Assembly: GCF_014196195.1 (NCBI RefSeq)
Contig: NZ_JACIDF010000002.1
Coordinates: 1 to 64,000, forward strand
Reading direction: 5' to 3'
Length of the DNA: 64,000 nt
From: Anoxybacteroides rupiense
GTDB taxonomy: Bacteria; Bacillota; Bacilli; Bacillales; Anoxybacillaceae
Shown: piece after piece, positions 1-7,686 of the stretch
Position numbering within the stretch: the stretch's first letter is position 1
How the letters are laid out: each line of letters opens with the position of its first letter
Notes under the pieces: generated by a model
The model's input: only the letters and a program-made list of their open reading frames with translations
The model's database searches: none
What the model was told of the DNA's origin: nothing
Made by a program: the position numbers and the translations under genes

Positions 1-396
1 CTCCTCTCCCATGAACCGAAGATCGCACGCCAATGCCATTTCCAGGCCTCCCCCAACCGTATGCCCTTCTAAACAAGCGATATACACTTGAGGAGCGCGC
101 GCGATTTTATCTAATGTCTCGTTACAGAACAAGCAAAATTGCGTTTTAAACCGCGGATCCGCTGCCCGTAAAAAATGGATATCCGCCCCCGCTGAGAAAA
201 ATTTCGGCATATCGCTCATCAGCACAACCACTTTTATGTTTGGATCAAACCGAATGTCGTCGATCGCCGCATTCAGCTCCTGATAAAAGGCGAGATCATA
301 AGAATTGGATTTGTTAATGTGCAAATGAATTTCCGCCACCCCTTCGTTTTTCACCACTGTTAAATTTTTCGTTTTTGTGACTGTTTCTTGTGCCAT
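1..396 (-). CDS. Enoyl-CoA hydratase/isomerase (crotonase family), C-terminus off window
   Basis: Reading leftward from the ATG at 396 gives an open frame through the window edge beginning MAQETVTKTKNLTVVKN. It has the crotonase hallmarks: an oxyanion-hole stretch FFSAGADIHFL and later EGHTVGGGLEMALACDLRF. The family hydrates or isomerises enoyl-CoA thioesters in the cytoplasm. A GGAGGGAT ribosome binding site sits 6 bp upstream. It lies downstream of a PaaD-like zinc-ribbon gene on the same strand, so a role in phenylacetate or fatty-acid degradation is an inference. Only about 132 residues are visible, so the exact subfamily cannot be settled. Confidence 0.85.
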   Translation of the reverse strand, partial: MAQETVTKTKNLTVVKNEGVAEIHLHINKSNSYDLAFYQELNAAIDDIRFDPNIKVVVLMSDMPKFFSAGADIHFLRAADPRFKTQFCLFCNETLDKIARAPQVYIACLEGHTVGGGLEMALACDLRFMGEE

Positions 397-548
397 ACCC
401 ATCCCTCCAAATAGATTAGTCATCCATCGCTCCATACTGAACACATGAATGCTGCAACATCCATTAAAAATTTGCCGCTTTCGCATCCTTCCACAAGCAA
501 TCTTTCCATTAACAAGCGGTTCAAAAGGCAAAGCGCACCCTCAGATTT

Positions 549-722
549 TCATCGCTTTTCCTCTACTTCATCCAATGTCCTCCGCCATCGCACCCATTCG
601 AAAACACTTTTGCATTGATGACAGTAATATTGCGAAACAAGCTGCGCAGTTCCAAACATAGACATTTTTGCCACATCCACCGAATGACAAAATGAGCAAT
701 ACACCGCCTCTTGCCTATCCAT
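549..722 (-). CDS. Small zinc-ribbon protein resembling the PaaD C-terminal domain
   Basis: A 57-residue protein with two CxxC pairs (CSFCHS and CHQCKS) and the pattern MFGTAQLVSQYYC...FEWVRW. This resembles the zinc-ribbon tail of PaaD, the accessory protein of phenylacetyl-CoA epoxidase, where a conserved FGS/T-x-C-x-A/V-x-Y-x-C segment occurs. I chose the ATG at 722 because GAGGTG lies just upstream; an earlier start at 803 would run over the promoter. It is followed by a crotonase-family gene, which suggests a phenylacetate-type operon continuing off the left edge. It could also be a stand-alone zinc ribbon of unrelated function. Confidence 0.6.
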   Translation of the reverse strand: MDRQEAVYCSFCHSVDVAKMSMFGTAQLVSQYYCHQCKSVFEWVRWRRTLDEVEEKR

Positions 723-738
723 TTTCAGGCACCTCTTT

Positions 739-800
739 TTATTATGTTTTTGTAAATATCGTATATAAAACATAATAATTAATCGTCTGAATATTGTCAA
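739..800 (-). promoter_or_regulatory. Sigma-A promoter with overlapping operator-like palindrome
   Basis: On the minus strand TTGACA (795-800) is followed after 17 bp by TATTAT (772-777), a near-consensus promoter reading into the zinc-ribbon gene. A perfect 12-bp inverted repeat, TTATTATGTTTT (739-750) and AAAACATAATAA (767-778), overlaps the -10 box and start region, where a repressor would block initiation. TetR-family PaaR proteins control paa operons in related bacteria; the link here is inference. Confidence 0.7.
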
Positions 801-908
801 CAATAAAACAAAAAATATCCTGTATTTATTTAATACATCTATATTCTATCTGTATTTTTTATAGGTTGTTTTTTCAACAAAAAAGTAACGATCGTTTAAG
901 TTATATAA

Positions 909-948
909 AAAAGAACGTAGAACCATACACTGGCTCTGCGTTCTTTTT
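909..948 (-). terminator. Intrinsic terminator at the trailer end of CRISPR array 1
   Basis: AAGAACGTAGAACCA pairs with TGGCTCTGCGTTCTT across a five-base loop, with G-T pairs at two positions. T-runs flank both sides, so it can act on both strands. On the minus strand it lies about 30 nt after the last repeat of array 1 and would end the CRISPR precursor transcript. Confidence 0.75.
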
Positions 949-976
949 CAGCTAATCCCTTAACATCCCACACGAT

Positions 977-1271
977 ATTTCAATTTCTTATAGTTAAGAT
1001 ACAAACGAAGGATATTTTCTAGCTCAATAGCTAATCCGGACGGGTTTCAATTCCTCGTAGTTAAGATACAAACAGAGTGAATGTGGTTGAGGCTGGCGGC
1101 ATTGAGGATTGTTTCAATTCCTCGTAGTTAAGATACAAACGATGAATTGCTCGAACAGCTGGATGTCGAATTAGAAGTTTCAATTCCTCGTAGTTAAGAT
1201 ACAAACCCGAAAGACGAAGGTTTTGATTTTGATTATTGGGCGTTTCAATTCCTCGTAGTTAAGATACAAAC
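977..1271 (-). CRISPR. CRISPR array 1 (5 repeats, 4 spacers)
   Basis: Thirty-base repeats at 977 (degenerate), 1044, 1111, 1177 and 1242, separated by spacers of 37, 37, 36 and 35 nt. On the plus strand a repeat begins GTTTCAATTCCTCG and ends AGATACAAAC. Transcription is placed on the minus strand because the degenerate repeat is at the left and the conserved leader at the right; crRNAs would then carry the ATTGAAAC-type handle usual for type I and III systems. The repeat differs from the other three arrays at two inner positions (TTCCTCG versus TCCCTCA). No cas gene is visible in the window. Confidence 0.97.
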
Positions 1272-1437
1272 CCCAACAAATGTTGATAGATTAAGCTTTT
1301 TGGTTTTTGGAACGATTTGTTAGTTTTATTATAACGAGAGGCGCATGTTTGCGCAATGGTTGATCGGACAGTCGTTTCATTCAAAATGTATGTGTCGTCG
1401 ATCTCCAGGGATTTTTACGCCATTGGAGGTCGACGAC
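1272..1437 (-). promoter_or_regulatory. CRISPR leader 1: promoter and 44-bp palindrome
   Basis: On the minus strand TTGCGC (1351-1356) and TATAAT (1328-1333) are 17 bp apart, so transcription would start about 50 nt before the first repeat. Further upstream, 1394-1437 is a palindrome with 14-bp arms beginning GTCGTCGA and one mismatch, loop of 16 nt. The same layout recurs at arrays 2, 3 and 4. Confidence 0.85.
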
Positions 1438-1688
1438 TTTATTTTTTATCTGTGCTTTGTTCAGACCCCGTAGCGATCCGAAGGGGATCGCATGACCAAT
1501 AAGCTATATCAATCCGGCTTATCAATTCATCCCAGTAAAATTTTAAACGGACGCATCTGGAAAGGCAGACTGGGTTTATATAGAAACCCTCTTTTTTTAC
1601 TCAACAGTTGTTTATGAGAAACAATTTTTTCTCCCTCATCAATAAAACCATTGGCTCCCGGTCGGTCTCGTACGGCTTTATCCTTCCA
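1438..1688. other. Gap between CRISPR leader 1 and rpmE2
   Basis: No gene is seen. It contains a short hairpin (GCGATCC...GGGATCGC, about 1472-1491) and, at 1572-1598, the stem GGGTTT/AAACCC followed by seven Ts on the plus strand. That is a terminator by shape, but no plus-strand gene precedes it. Confidence 0.5.
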
Positions 1689-1946
1689 TTATTTATCTTG
1701 CTGCTGCAAATGATATTTTTTCATAAATTGTTCAGCTCTTCCGCGACGGTCCGTAAATTTTTGTTTCCCAGTATAAAAGGGGTGCGTATCTGAACTAATT
1801 TCCACTTTAATAAGCGGATATGTATTCCCGTCTTCCCATACGATCGTTTCGTTAGAAGATTTGGTCGATCCGCTTAAAAATTTATATTCACTGTTGACAT
1901 CCATAAAAACCACTTTTTGATAGTTAGGATGAATGCCTGGCTTCAT
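1689..1946 (-). CDS. rpmE2: 50S ribosomal protein L31 type B (zinc-free)
   Basis: Eighty-five residues beginning [18 protein letters not shown], the L31 signature, and with the type B features [18 protein letters not shown]. It contains no cysteine, so it cannot hold the zinc of the ordinary L31. In Bacillus this paralogue replaces the zinc-bearing L31 under zinc starvation and frees zinc from ribosomes. An AAAGGAAGTG ribosome binding site precedes the ATG. It follows a zinc-free L33 gene and a Zur box and is presumably in the same operon. Confidence 0.95.
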   Translation of the reverse strand: MKPGIHPNYQKVVFMDVNSEYKFLSGSTKSSNETIVWEDGNTYPLIKVEISSDTHPFYTGKQKFTDRRGRAEQFMKKYHLQQQDK

Positions 1947-1984
1947 TTGAGAATCACTTCCTTTAGATTATTTTCAGCAAAGCG

Positions 1985-2134
1985 CTACTTCGTTTCGCGA
2001 TGCAGCGTATAGCGCTTTAAACGTGGTGAATATTTTCTTAGTTCTAAGCGCTCTGGATTATTTCGTTTATTTTTTGTCGTGATATAGTTACGGTCACCTG
2101 TCTCTGTGCACTGTAAAACAACTTTTACTCTCAT
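1985..2134 (-). CDS. rpmG: 50S ribosomal protein L33, cysteine-poor (zinc-independent) form
   Basis: Forty-nine residues, [17 protein letters not shown] and ending YTLHRETK, a typical L33. The zinc form has two CxxC pairs; here the first is C-x-x-T and the second Y-S-P-R, so only one cysteine remains and zinc binding is lost. It starts at the ATG at 2134 behind GGAGGGATC. First gene of a two-gene unit with L31 type B, directly behind a Zur operator, so it is expected to be made when zinc is scarce. Too short for many ORF finders. Confidence 0.93.
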   Translation of the reverse strand: MRVKVVLQCTETGDRNYITTKNKRNNPERLELRKYSPRLKRYTLHRETK

Positions 2135-2173
2135 GCCTAAGATCCCTCCAAACTGAAAATATTTGATACATCA

Positions 2174-2198
2174 TTAAATCGTAATAATTACGATTTAA
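2174..2198 (-). promoter_or_regulatory. Zur box (zinc uptake regulator operator)
   Basis: A perfect 25-bp palindrome: TTAAATCGTAAT and ATTACGATTTAA around a single A. It matches the known Bacillus subtilis Zur consensus (AAATCGTAATNATTACGATTT) exactly. It lies 40 bp before the L33 gene and should repress rpmG-rpmE2 when zinc is plentiful. Confidence 0.95.
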
Positions 2199-2481
2199 CA
2201 TATTCAACTTATCAAAAAAATAAGCAACTGTCAATCGTCAAGAAAGAAAGTCAGGTTCGCCCTCTCATAGCTTAGAGAAAAAATCCTAAAAGTTGGCGAT
2301 CGCTTTGTCGTTCTCTCTTCTCCTTTTGTGGACAAATATAGATTTACTTTCGGGCCATCTATAAAAATTTTTTCTTATTTTCCCTATAATGTAAGCGTTT
2401 TTATCTTTTTTTCATAAAAACCGATATTGACAATCAGCTTTATCGGAATTATGATGAGTATAAAAATTCCATAAACAAACC

Positions 2482-2635
2482 GCTTATCAAGAGCGACCGA
2501 GGGAACAGGCCCAATGACGTCCGGCAACCTCCCGCAATCGGGAACGGTGCCACATCCTGCAGAATGGCTTTCATTCTGAAAGATAAGTCTGGTATTTACA
2601 TACCGATGCCTCTTTCTGAATGAAAGAGGTTTTTT
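2482..2635 (+). promoter_or_regulatory. SAM-I (S-box) riboswitch with transcription terminator
   Basis: Conserved S-box elements occur in order: CTTATCAAGAG, GGGAACAGGCCCAATGA, CGGCAACC, GGTGCC, and GATAAG closing P1 (2483-2488 with 2582-2587). A terminator follows: CCTCTTTC (2609-2616) and GAAAGAGG (2622-2629) with a T-run. Binding of S-adenosylmethionine favours the terminator and turns off the methionine transporter downstream. Confidence 0.97.
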
Positions 2636-2748
2636 CTTTTATATGGAGGTCCATGCAAAAATTTTCGTCACCATATGAAAAGAGCCATCGCGAGACTTTT
2701 TGCAAATTCTATTTTCTTAAAAAAGCTCGACTCTCAGGGGGGAAAGTG

Positions 2749-3762
2749 ATGATTGAAATCAAGGATGTAACTAAAATTTACACATCGAAAAACAGGCAAG
2801 TCATCGGCGTCGATCACGTCTCTTTGACCATCCAAGCTGGAGAAATTTTTGGCGTCATCGGCTATAGCGGCGCCGGCAAAAGCACGTTGCTGCGCTGCCT
2901 CAACCTTTTGGAGCGGCCGACATCTGGACAAATTATGATAGACGGCGTTGATTTAACATCTTTAAACAGCGAACAGCTACGGCAAGCGCGTCTAAAAATC
3001 GGAATGATTTTTCAACATTTTTATCTTGTCAGTTCAAAAACAGTTTTTGAAAATATCGCATTCGCTTTAAAAGCCGCTAACAAACCGAAGGAGGAAATAG
3101 AGAAACGAGTCAATGAGTTGCTAGACATAGTCGGTCTGTCTGACAAGCGAGATGCCTACCCTGCCCAGTTGAGCGGCGGACAAAAACAGCGAGTCGGCAT
3201 CGCGCGGGCGCTTGCGAATGATCCCAATGTCCTTTTGTGCGATGAAGCAACATCGGCACTCGATCCAAGCACAACCAAATCCATTTTGACACTGTTGAAA
3301 AAAATTAATCGCGAATTAGGCATCACTATTGTATTGATTACCCATGAAATGGAGGTAGTGAAAGATATATGCGATCGCGTCGCGGTTATGCAAAATGGAA
3401 AAATTATAGAATTAGGAACGGTATATGAGCTTTTTACCAATCCAAAGGAGGAATTAACGAAATCTTTCATCAATAGCATCCTGCAATTTGAAATTCCTGA
3501 ACATCTGTTGCAAAAACGGACAGGAACGATGGTGAAAATTTTATTCAAGGGAGAGAGCGCCGAAGAAGCGATCGTTTCCGATATGTTGCAAACCTTTAAA
3601 GTGAAAGGCAATATCTTACACGGGAAAATCGAATATATTCAAAACATCCCGCTCGGCGTCTTTATCATGGAGCTGACAGGAGAGCGTAAAGAAGTTGAAC
3701 GAGCGCTCGATTATATTTCTGAAAGAACCAATGGATTGGAAGTGATTGCGCATGCTGCTTAA
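2749..3762 (+). CDS. metN: Methionine ABC transporter, ATP-binding protein
   Basis: The 337-residue ATPase of a D/L-methionine importer. Walker A GYSGAGKST, signature LSGGQKQRV and Walker B VLLCDEATSALDP are all present, and the last ~90 residues form the NIL sensor domain of MetN proteins. I take the ATG at 2749 (MIEIKDVTKIY) behind AGGGGGGAAAG; the earlier in-frame ATG at 2620 lies inside the riboswitch terminator and is not credible. First gene of metNIQ, controlled by the S-box. Its last codons overlap metI. Confidence 0.97.
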   Translation: MIEIKDVTKIYTSKNRQVIGVDHVSLTIQAGEIFGVIGYSGAGKSTLLRCLNLLERPTSGQIMIDGVDLTSLNSEQLRQARLKIGMIFQHFYLVSSKTVFENIAFALKAANKPKEEIEKRVNELLDIVGLSDKRDAYPAQLSGGQKQRVGIARALANDPNVLLCDEATSALDPSTTKSILTLLKKINRELGITIVLITHEMEVVKDICDRVAVMQNGKIIELGTVYELFTNPKEELTKSFINSILQFEIPEHLLQKRTGTMVKILFKGESAEEAIVSDMLQTFKVKGNILHGKIEYIQNIPLGVFIMELTGERKEVERALDYISERTNGLEVIAHAA

Positions 3763-4417
3763 TGCTCTTATCGATCTTATTCCTGAACTAAACAAAGCGT
3801 TTTTAGAAACGATTTATATGGTCGCCATCTCTCTTTGTATCGCGATCCTTATTGGACTTCCGTTGGGGATTCTGCTTTTCGTCACGGACCGGGGTCTTTT
3901 TTTAGAAAATAACATCGTCAAATCCGTTCTAGGCTTTGCAGTCAATCTGATTCGTTCGATTCCATTTGTCATCCTGCTCGTCGGGCTGCTGCCGCTGACA
4001 AGACTGATTACTGGAACCACCATCGGCCCTACTGCTGCCTCTGTCTCGCTGTCGGTTGCCGCCATTCCTTTTTTCGCAAGAATTGTAGAAACTTCATTGC
4101 GAGAAATTGAGAAGGGAGTGATTGAAGCAGCAATCGCCGTTGGGGCTACGCCGTGGATGATTATTAAAGATGTGCTGCTGTCGGAAGCTCGCCCGGGCAT
4201 CGTCCATGGGATCACCATTACAACAATTAGCTTAGTCGGATATTCCGCCATGGCCGGCATTGTCGGCGGCGGGGGCATTGGCGACTTAGCGATTCGTTTT
4301 GGCTATTATCGCTATGACAATACGGTGATGATTACAACGATCGTTGTTTTAATTTGTCTTGTTCAAATCATTCAATTTAGCGGTGAACGCATCGCCCGTC
4401 TTGTCGATAAACGATAA
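3752..4417 (+). CDS. metI: Methionine ABC transporter, permease
   Basis: A 221-residue inner-membrane protein with about five transmembrane helices and the binding-protein-dependent permease EAA loop (EAAIAVGATPWMIIKDVLLSEA). The ending, VGGGGIGDLAIRFGYYRYD, is typical of MetI. The ATG at 3752 overlaps the last 11 bases of metN, which suggests coupled translation; a TTG at 3746 is a less likely start. Confidence 0.96.
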   Translation: MLLNALIDLIPELNKAFLETIYMVAISLCIAILIGLPLGILLFVTDRGLFLENNIVKSVLGFAVNLIRSIPFVILLVGLLPLTRLITGTTIGPTAASVSLSVAAIPFFARIVETSLREIEKGVIEAAIAVGATPWMIIKDVLLSEARPGIVHGITITTISLVGYSAMAGIVGGGGIGDLAIRFGYYRYDNTVMITTIVVLICLVQIIQFSGERIARLVDKR

Positions 4418-4458
4418 AAAACAACGCAATCGATAAAATAATCAAGGGGGATTTCAAC

Positions 4459-5292
4459 ATGAAAAAACGACTGATTTTACTTATTTGCCTTCTTTCCTTT
4501 TCACTTTTAGCAGCATGCGGCAATAAAGAAGCAACTTCCGGAAGCACTCAGAAAATGGAGCTGACGATTGGCGCAACTTCCGGTCCATACAGCGACATGG
4601 TCAACCAAGCGATTAAACCGCTGTTAGAAAAGAAAGGATATAAAGTCAAAGTAGTGGAATTCAGCGACTACATTCAACCAAATTTAGCCTTAGCCAATGG
4701 CGATTTAGACGCTAATTTATTCCAGCATAAAATTTATATGGAAACATTCGCTAAAGAGCATCATCTTGATCTTTCTGAAGTCATTATTGTTCCAACTGCT
4801 CCAATGGGGATTTATTCAAAAAAATTTAAATCACTAAATGAAATCAAGGATGGCAGCGAAATTGCGATTCCGAATGATCCTACGAATCTGGCAAGAGCAC
4901 TACTAATCTTACAAGATCAAAAACTGATCCAGCTTGACTCATTCGTCAATCCGCTCACTGTTTCGGAAAAAGATATCAAAGAAAATGGCAAGCATCTTAA
5001 ATTTAAGCCGATTGAGGCAGGGCAATTGCCGCGGACTGTTGAAAGCGTCGATTTAGCAGCGGTGCCCGGCAACTTCGCTTTAGCGGCAAAAATGGACTTA
5101 AATGACGCTCTTGCCCTAGAAAATATGCCGGATGATTATCGCAATCGCATCGTTGTGAATACAAAAGATTTAAATCAACCGTTTGTCAAAGATATTCAAG
5201 CAGCGGTTCAATCAAAAGAATTTGAAAAAGTGATCGACCAAAATTTCAAAGGCTTTGGAAAGCCAAAATGGATGCTGGAACGAAAACAATAA
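4459..5292 (+). CDS. metQ: Methionine-binding lipoprotein
   Basis: A 277-residue NlpA/MetQ-family substrate-binding protein. The N-terminus has a positively charged start, a hydrophobic stretch and the lipobox SLLAAC with the lipidated cysteine at residue 20. Family features include GATSGPYSDM and the stretch DLDANLFQHKIYMETF. It captures methionine outside the membrane and delivers it to MetI. A GGGGGATTTC ribosome binding site precedes it and a strong terminator follows. Confidence 0.97.
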   Translation: MKKRLILLICLLSFSLLAACGNKEATSGSTQKMELTIGATSGPYSDMVNQAIKPLLEKKGYKVKVVEFSDYIQPNLALANGDLDANLFQHKIYMETFAKEHHLDLSEVIIVPTAPMGIYSKKFKSLNEIKDGSEIAIPNDPTNLARALLILQDQKLIQLDSFVNPLTVSEKDIKENGKHLKFKPIEAGQLPRTVESVDLAAVPGNFALAAKMDLNDALALENMPDDYRNRIVVNTKDLNQPFVKDIQAAVQSKEFEKVIDQNFKGFGKPKWMLERKQ

Positions 5293-5303
5293 CTTCTACC
5301 CAT

Positions 5304-5335
5304 ACACGCCGTCTCCTCACGGCGTGTGTCTTTTT
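5304..5335 (+). terminator. Terminator of metNIQ
   Basis: ACACGCCGT pairs perfectly with ACGGCGTGT over a six-base loop and is followed by a T-rich tract, 11 bases after the metQ stop. Confidence 0.9.
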
Positions 5336-5415
5336 CACAGCATTGAAATAGACGTTTCGTCATCGAACCATTATAGTAAAAATAGATCGAATGAACAATA
5401 AAGAGGCGAGAACCA

Positions 5416-6586
5416 TTGACACACATTCAAGGAGGCAGTACAGAATCTAGTAAAGCAAGCTAGGCGCTGTTTTTGGGCGGTTTTGTTACCTTCGCCAGCT
5501 TATATACGGCTCAGCCGCTCTTGCCGCTGTTCGCAAAAGCCTTTCACATTTCTGCCGCTTCAGCTAGCTTAGCCATGTCTGTATCGACCGGTGCATTAGC
5601 CATTATCATTCTCCTTGCCGCGAGTACTCGGATCGCGCTGGAAAAAAGAGAGTGATGACCATCTCGTTGCTGTTAACATCGTTATTAACGATGGCAAGCG
5701 CGCTACTCTCCCACTTTCCTTCTCTTGTGCTTGCGCGCGCGTTACTCGGTATGGCAGCTGCCGGCGTCCCCTCTTTAGCAATGGCTTATATTACGGAGGA
5801 ATTTCAAGCAGAAGGAATTGGCAAAGCGATGGGGCTTTATTTAGCGGAACCAGCATTGGAGGCATGGCTGGACGAATAGCGATCAGGCTATTAACCGATT
5901 GGTTTTCATGGCGGACTGCACTGTTTTCCATAGGAGCCTTTTCGCTTTTATTAAGCGTTATTTTCGCCTTGATCCTGCCGGCGCCGCGCCATTCTGCCCC
6001 AAAGCCGTCTAGCGGCAAAACGGCTTTGGCGGCCTATGTTGTCCATTTGCGCCATAAACCGCTGATGTCGCTGATTATGCTCGGCTTTTTATTTATGGGA
6101 GAGTTTGTGACGCTGTACAACTATATTAGCTTTTTATTAAGTGAACCGCCATACTCATTAAGTCTATCCGTGCTTGGATTTTTGTTTATGGTGTACTTAT
6201 TCGGAAGCTTCAGCTCTGTTTATATGGGAAAAAAAGCCGATTTATCTGGATATGCGCCCACATTAAGTCTATCGGTCACATGGACCATTCTCGGTGCCGC
6301 TATTCCCCTTATTCCTTCTGTTGCGATAAAGCTGATTGGGCTTTCACTATTTACGTTTGGCTGCCATTCGATCGCCAGCACATGGATTGGCAAATGCACA
6401 AGGCTCTATAAAGCGCAAGCAGCTTCTCTTTATCTGCTATTTTATTATATAGGGTCGAGCTTGGCGGGGACAGCAGGAGGTTATTTTTGGATGCATTTTC
6501 ATTGGTTGGGTGTGATCGCGTTTATCATTGCTTTGCTGCTGTTAAGCTATCCGCTGATTGGATATGCCCAAAAGCATCTCCGATAA
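5416..6586 (+). pseudogene. MFS transporter (YnfM-like), broken by a stop and two frameshifts
   Basis: Joining three frames gives a major-facilitator protein of about 390 residues: GGFVTFASLYTAQPLLPL, then the motif D-R-A-G-K-K-R-V in the 2-3 loop, then TSIGGMAGRI and a full C-terminal half. A TAG at 5461 follows residue 15, one frameshift lies near 5630 before DRAGKKR, and another near 5840 before SGTSIGG. The likely start is the TTG at 5416 after AGGAGG-like sequence is absent, so the start is uncertain. Three lesions make a functional product unlikely. Substrate unknown; relatives are sugar or drug efflux permeases. Confidence 0.85.
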
Positions 6587-6729
6587 GTGTTCGTCCTGTC
6601 TGCTATCTTGTTCTTCCTAAAAGTGTTCCCGCTTTCTCCTTCAATAAAAAACGCCGGCGGATCTTCTGTTTCCGCTAGCGTTTCCCCATGCTTCAATCCC
6701 TAAAACAAACCTTCCGAATGTAAGCTTCC

Positions 6730-6900
6730 TCAATGTCGTCTAGTAGAGTCGGGCGGCCGAGGCTCGAAAAAGAGTTCACCTTGATCACACGAATCGATGA
6801 CAACGGCAAGATCATACATATTTTTCCAACCTACACTCTTCCAAAGATCATTCATTTCGTCCTTAAAAGGATAAGAACGTGCAAGTTCCCTTCCTCTCAT
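6730..6900 (-). CDS. Possible small protein translationally coupled to the SRAP gene
   Basis: A 56-codon frame starts at an ATG that overlaps the stop of the SRAP gene (ATGA), the usual arrangement for coupled translation. The product is acidic and soluble with segments FKDEMNDLWKSVGWKN and MYDLAVVIDSCD. I do not recognise it. No strong ribosome binding site is visible, so expression would depend on the coupling. It may be a chance frame. Confidence 0.35.
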   Translation of the reverse strand: MRGRELARSYPFKDEMNDLWKSVGWKNMYDLAVVIDSCDQGELFFEPRPPDSTRRH

Positions 6901-7565
6901 TGACTATGAATCGGCTCCAGACATGCACGAACATCATTTTTCGGTGAATTGACAATCGAAGCTACTTCATACATGCTCATCTTTGCCGCGGCATATGGCT
7001 TAAGCAACGATTTCACATAATCGGTATCCTCTAGCTTTGCATCCAGCCATGCTTCATGCTGCTCTGGCGGCAAAATGACCGGCATCCGCTCATGAATGGG
7101 GCTGACCAATTCGTTTGCTTCCGTTGTAATAATGGTACATGTATACAACGCCGTCCCTTGCTTGTCCCATTTTTCCCACAGCCCTGCAAAAGCAAAAGGC
7201 TCACCATTTCGCAACGTAAAACGATACGGAATTTTGTTCGTCCCTTCCTTTTTCCATTCGTAAAAGCCGTCCGCTAAAATTAAGCAACGGCGCCGTTTCA
7301 ACGCTTGACGAAAACTCGCTTTTTCATCGACGGTCTCGCCTCTCGCATTGATCATCTTCCAGCCGATTTTCGGATCATTCGCCCAAGCGGGCACGAGCCC
7401 CCACCTCATCATTTTTCCGATCCTCATCCCATTCTCCTCAACAACCGTCAGCACCGCTTGGCTTGGCGCGATGTTAAAACGGGGCGATAGCGGTTCAGGA
7501 AAAACAAAATGAAACAACGCTTGCAACTGCTCCATATCAGCCGCCAACGAAAAACGTCCGCACAT
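6897..7565 (-). CDS. SRAP (SOS response-associated peptidase, HMCES/YedK family)
   Basis: A 222-residue protein starting MCGRFSL, with Cys2 as the catalytic residue that forms a thiazolidine bond with abasic sites in single-stranded DNA. Other family residues are present: NARGET, GFYEWKK with the catalytic glutamate, and the histidine of IHERMPVIL. The start at 7565 is fixed by Cys2 and by the GAAGGAGGG ribosome binding site. It shields abasic sites during replication and is autoproteolytic. A small frame overlaps its stop. Confidence 0.96.
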   Translation of the reverse strand: MCGRFSLAADMEQLQALFHFVFPEPLSPRFNIAPSQAVLTVVEENGMRIGKMMRWGLVPAWANDPKIGWKMINARGETVDEKASFRQALKRRRCLILADGFYEWKKEGTNKIPYRFTLRNGEPFAFAGLWEKWDKQGTALYTCTIITTEANELVSPIHERMPVILPPEQHEAWLDAKLEDTDYVKSLLKPYAAAKMSMYEVASIVNSPKNDVRACLEPIHSQ

Positions 7566-7686
7566 CCCAATTCCCTCCTTCATATATATTTATGTACAAG
7601 TATAACACTAAGAGGGAGCGATATGCGCGCTCCCTTTCATCTTTTGCTCCATTATGTCCATCCGTTTTCTCTACCTTGCGCTTTCC

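Noticed and set aside
2620-2748. N-terminal extension of metN
   Set aside because: It starts inside the riboswitch terminator; the ATG at 2749 has a proper ribosome binding site and gives a standard MetN.
3156-4278. Long antisense frames over metN and metI
   Set aside because: Shadows of real genes; no motifs, no start signals.
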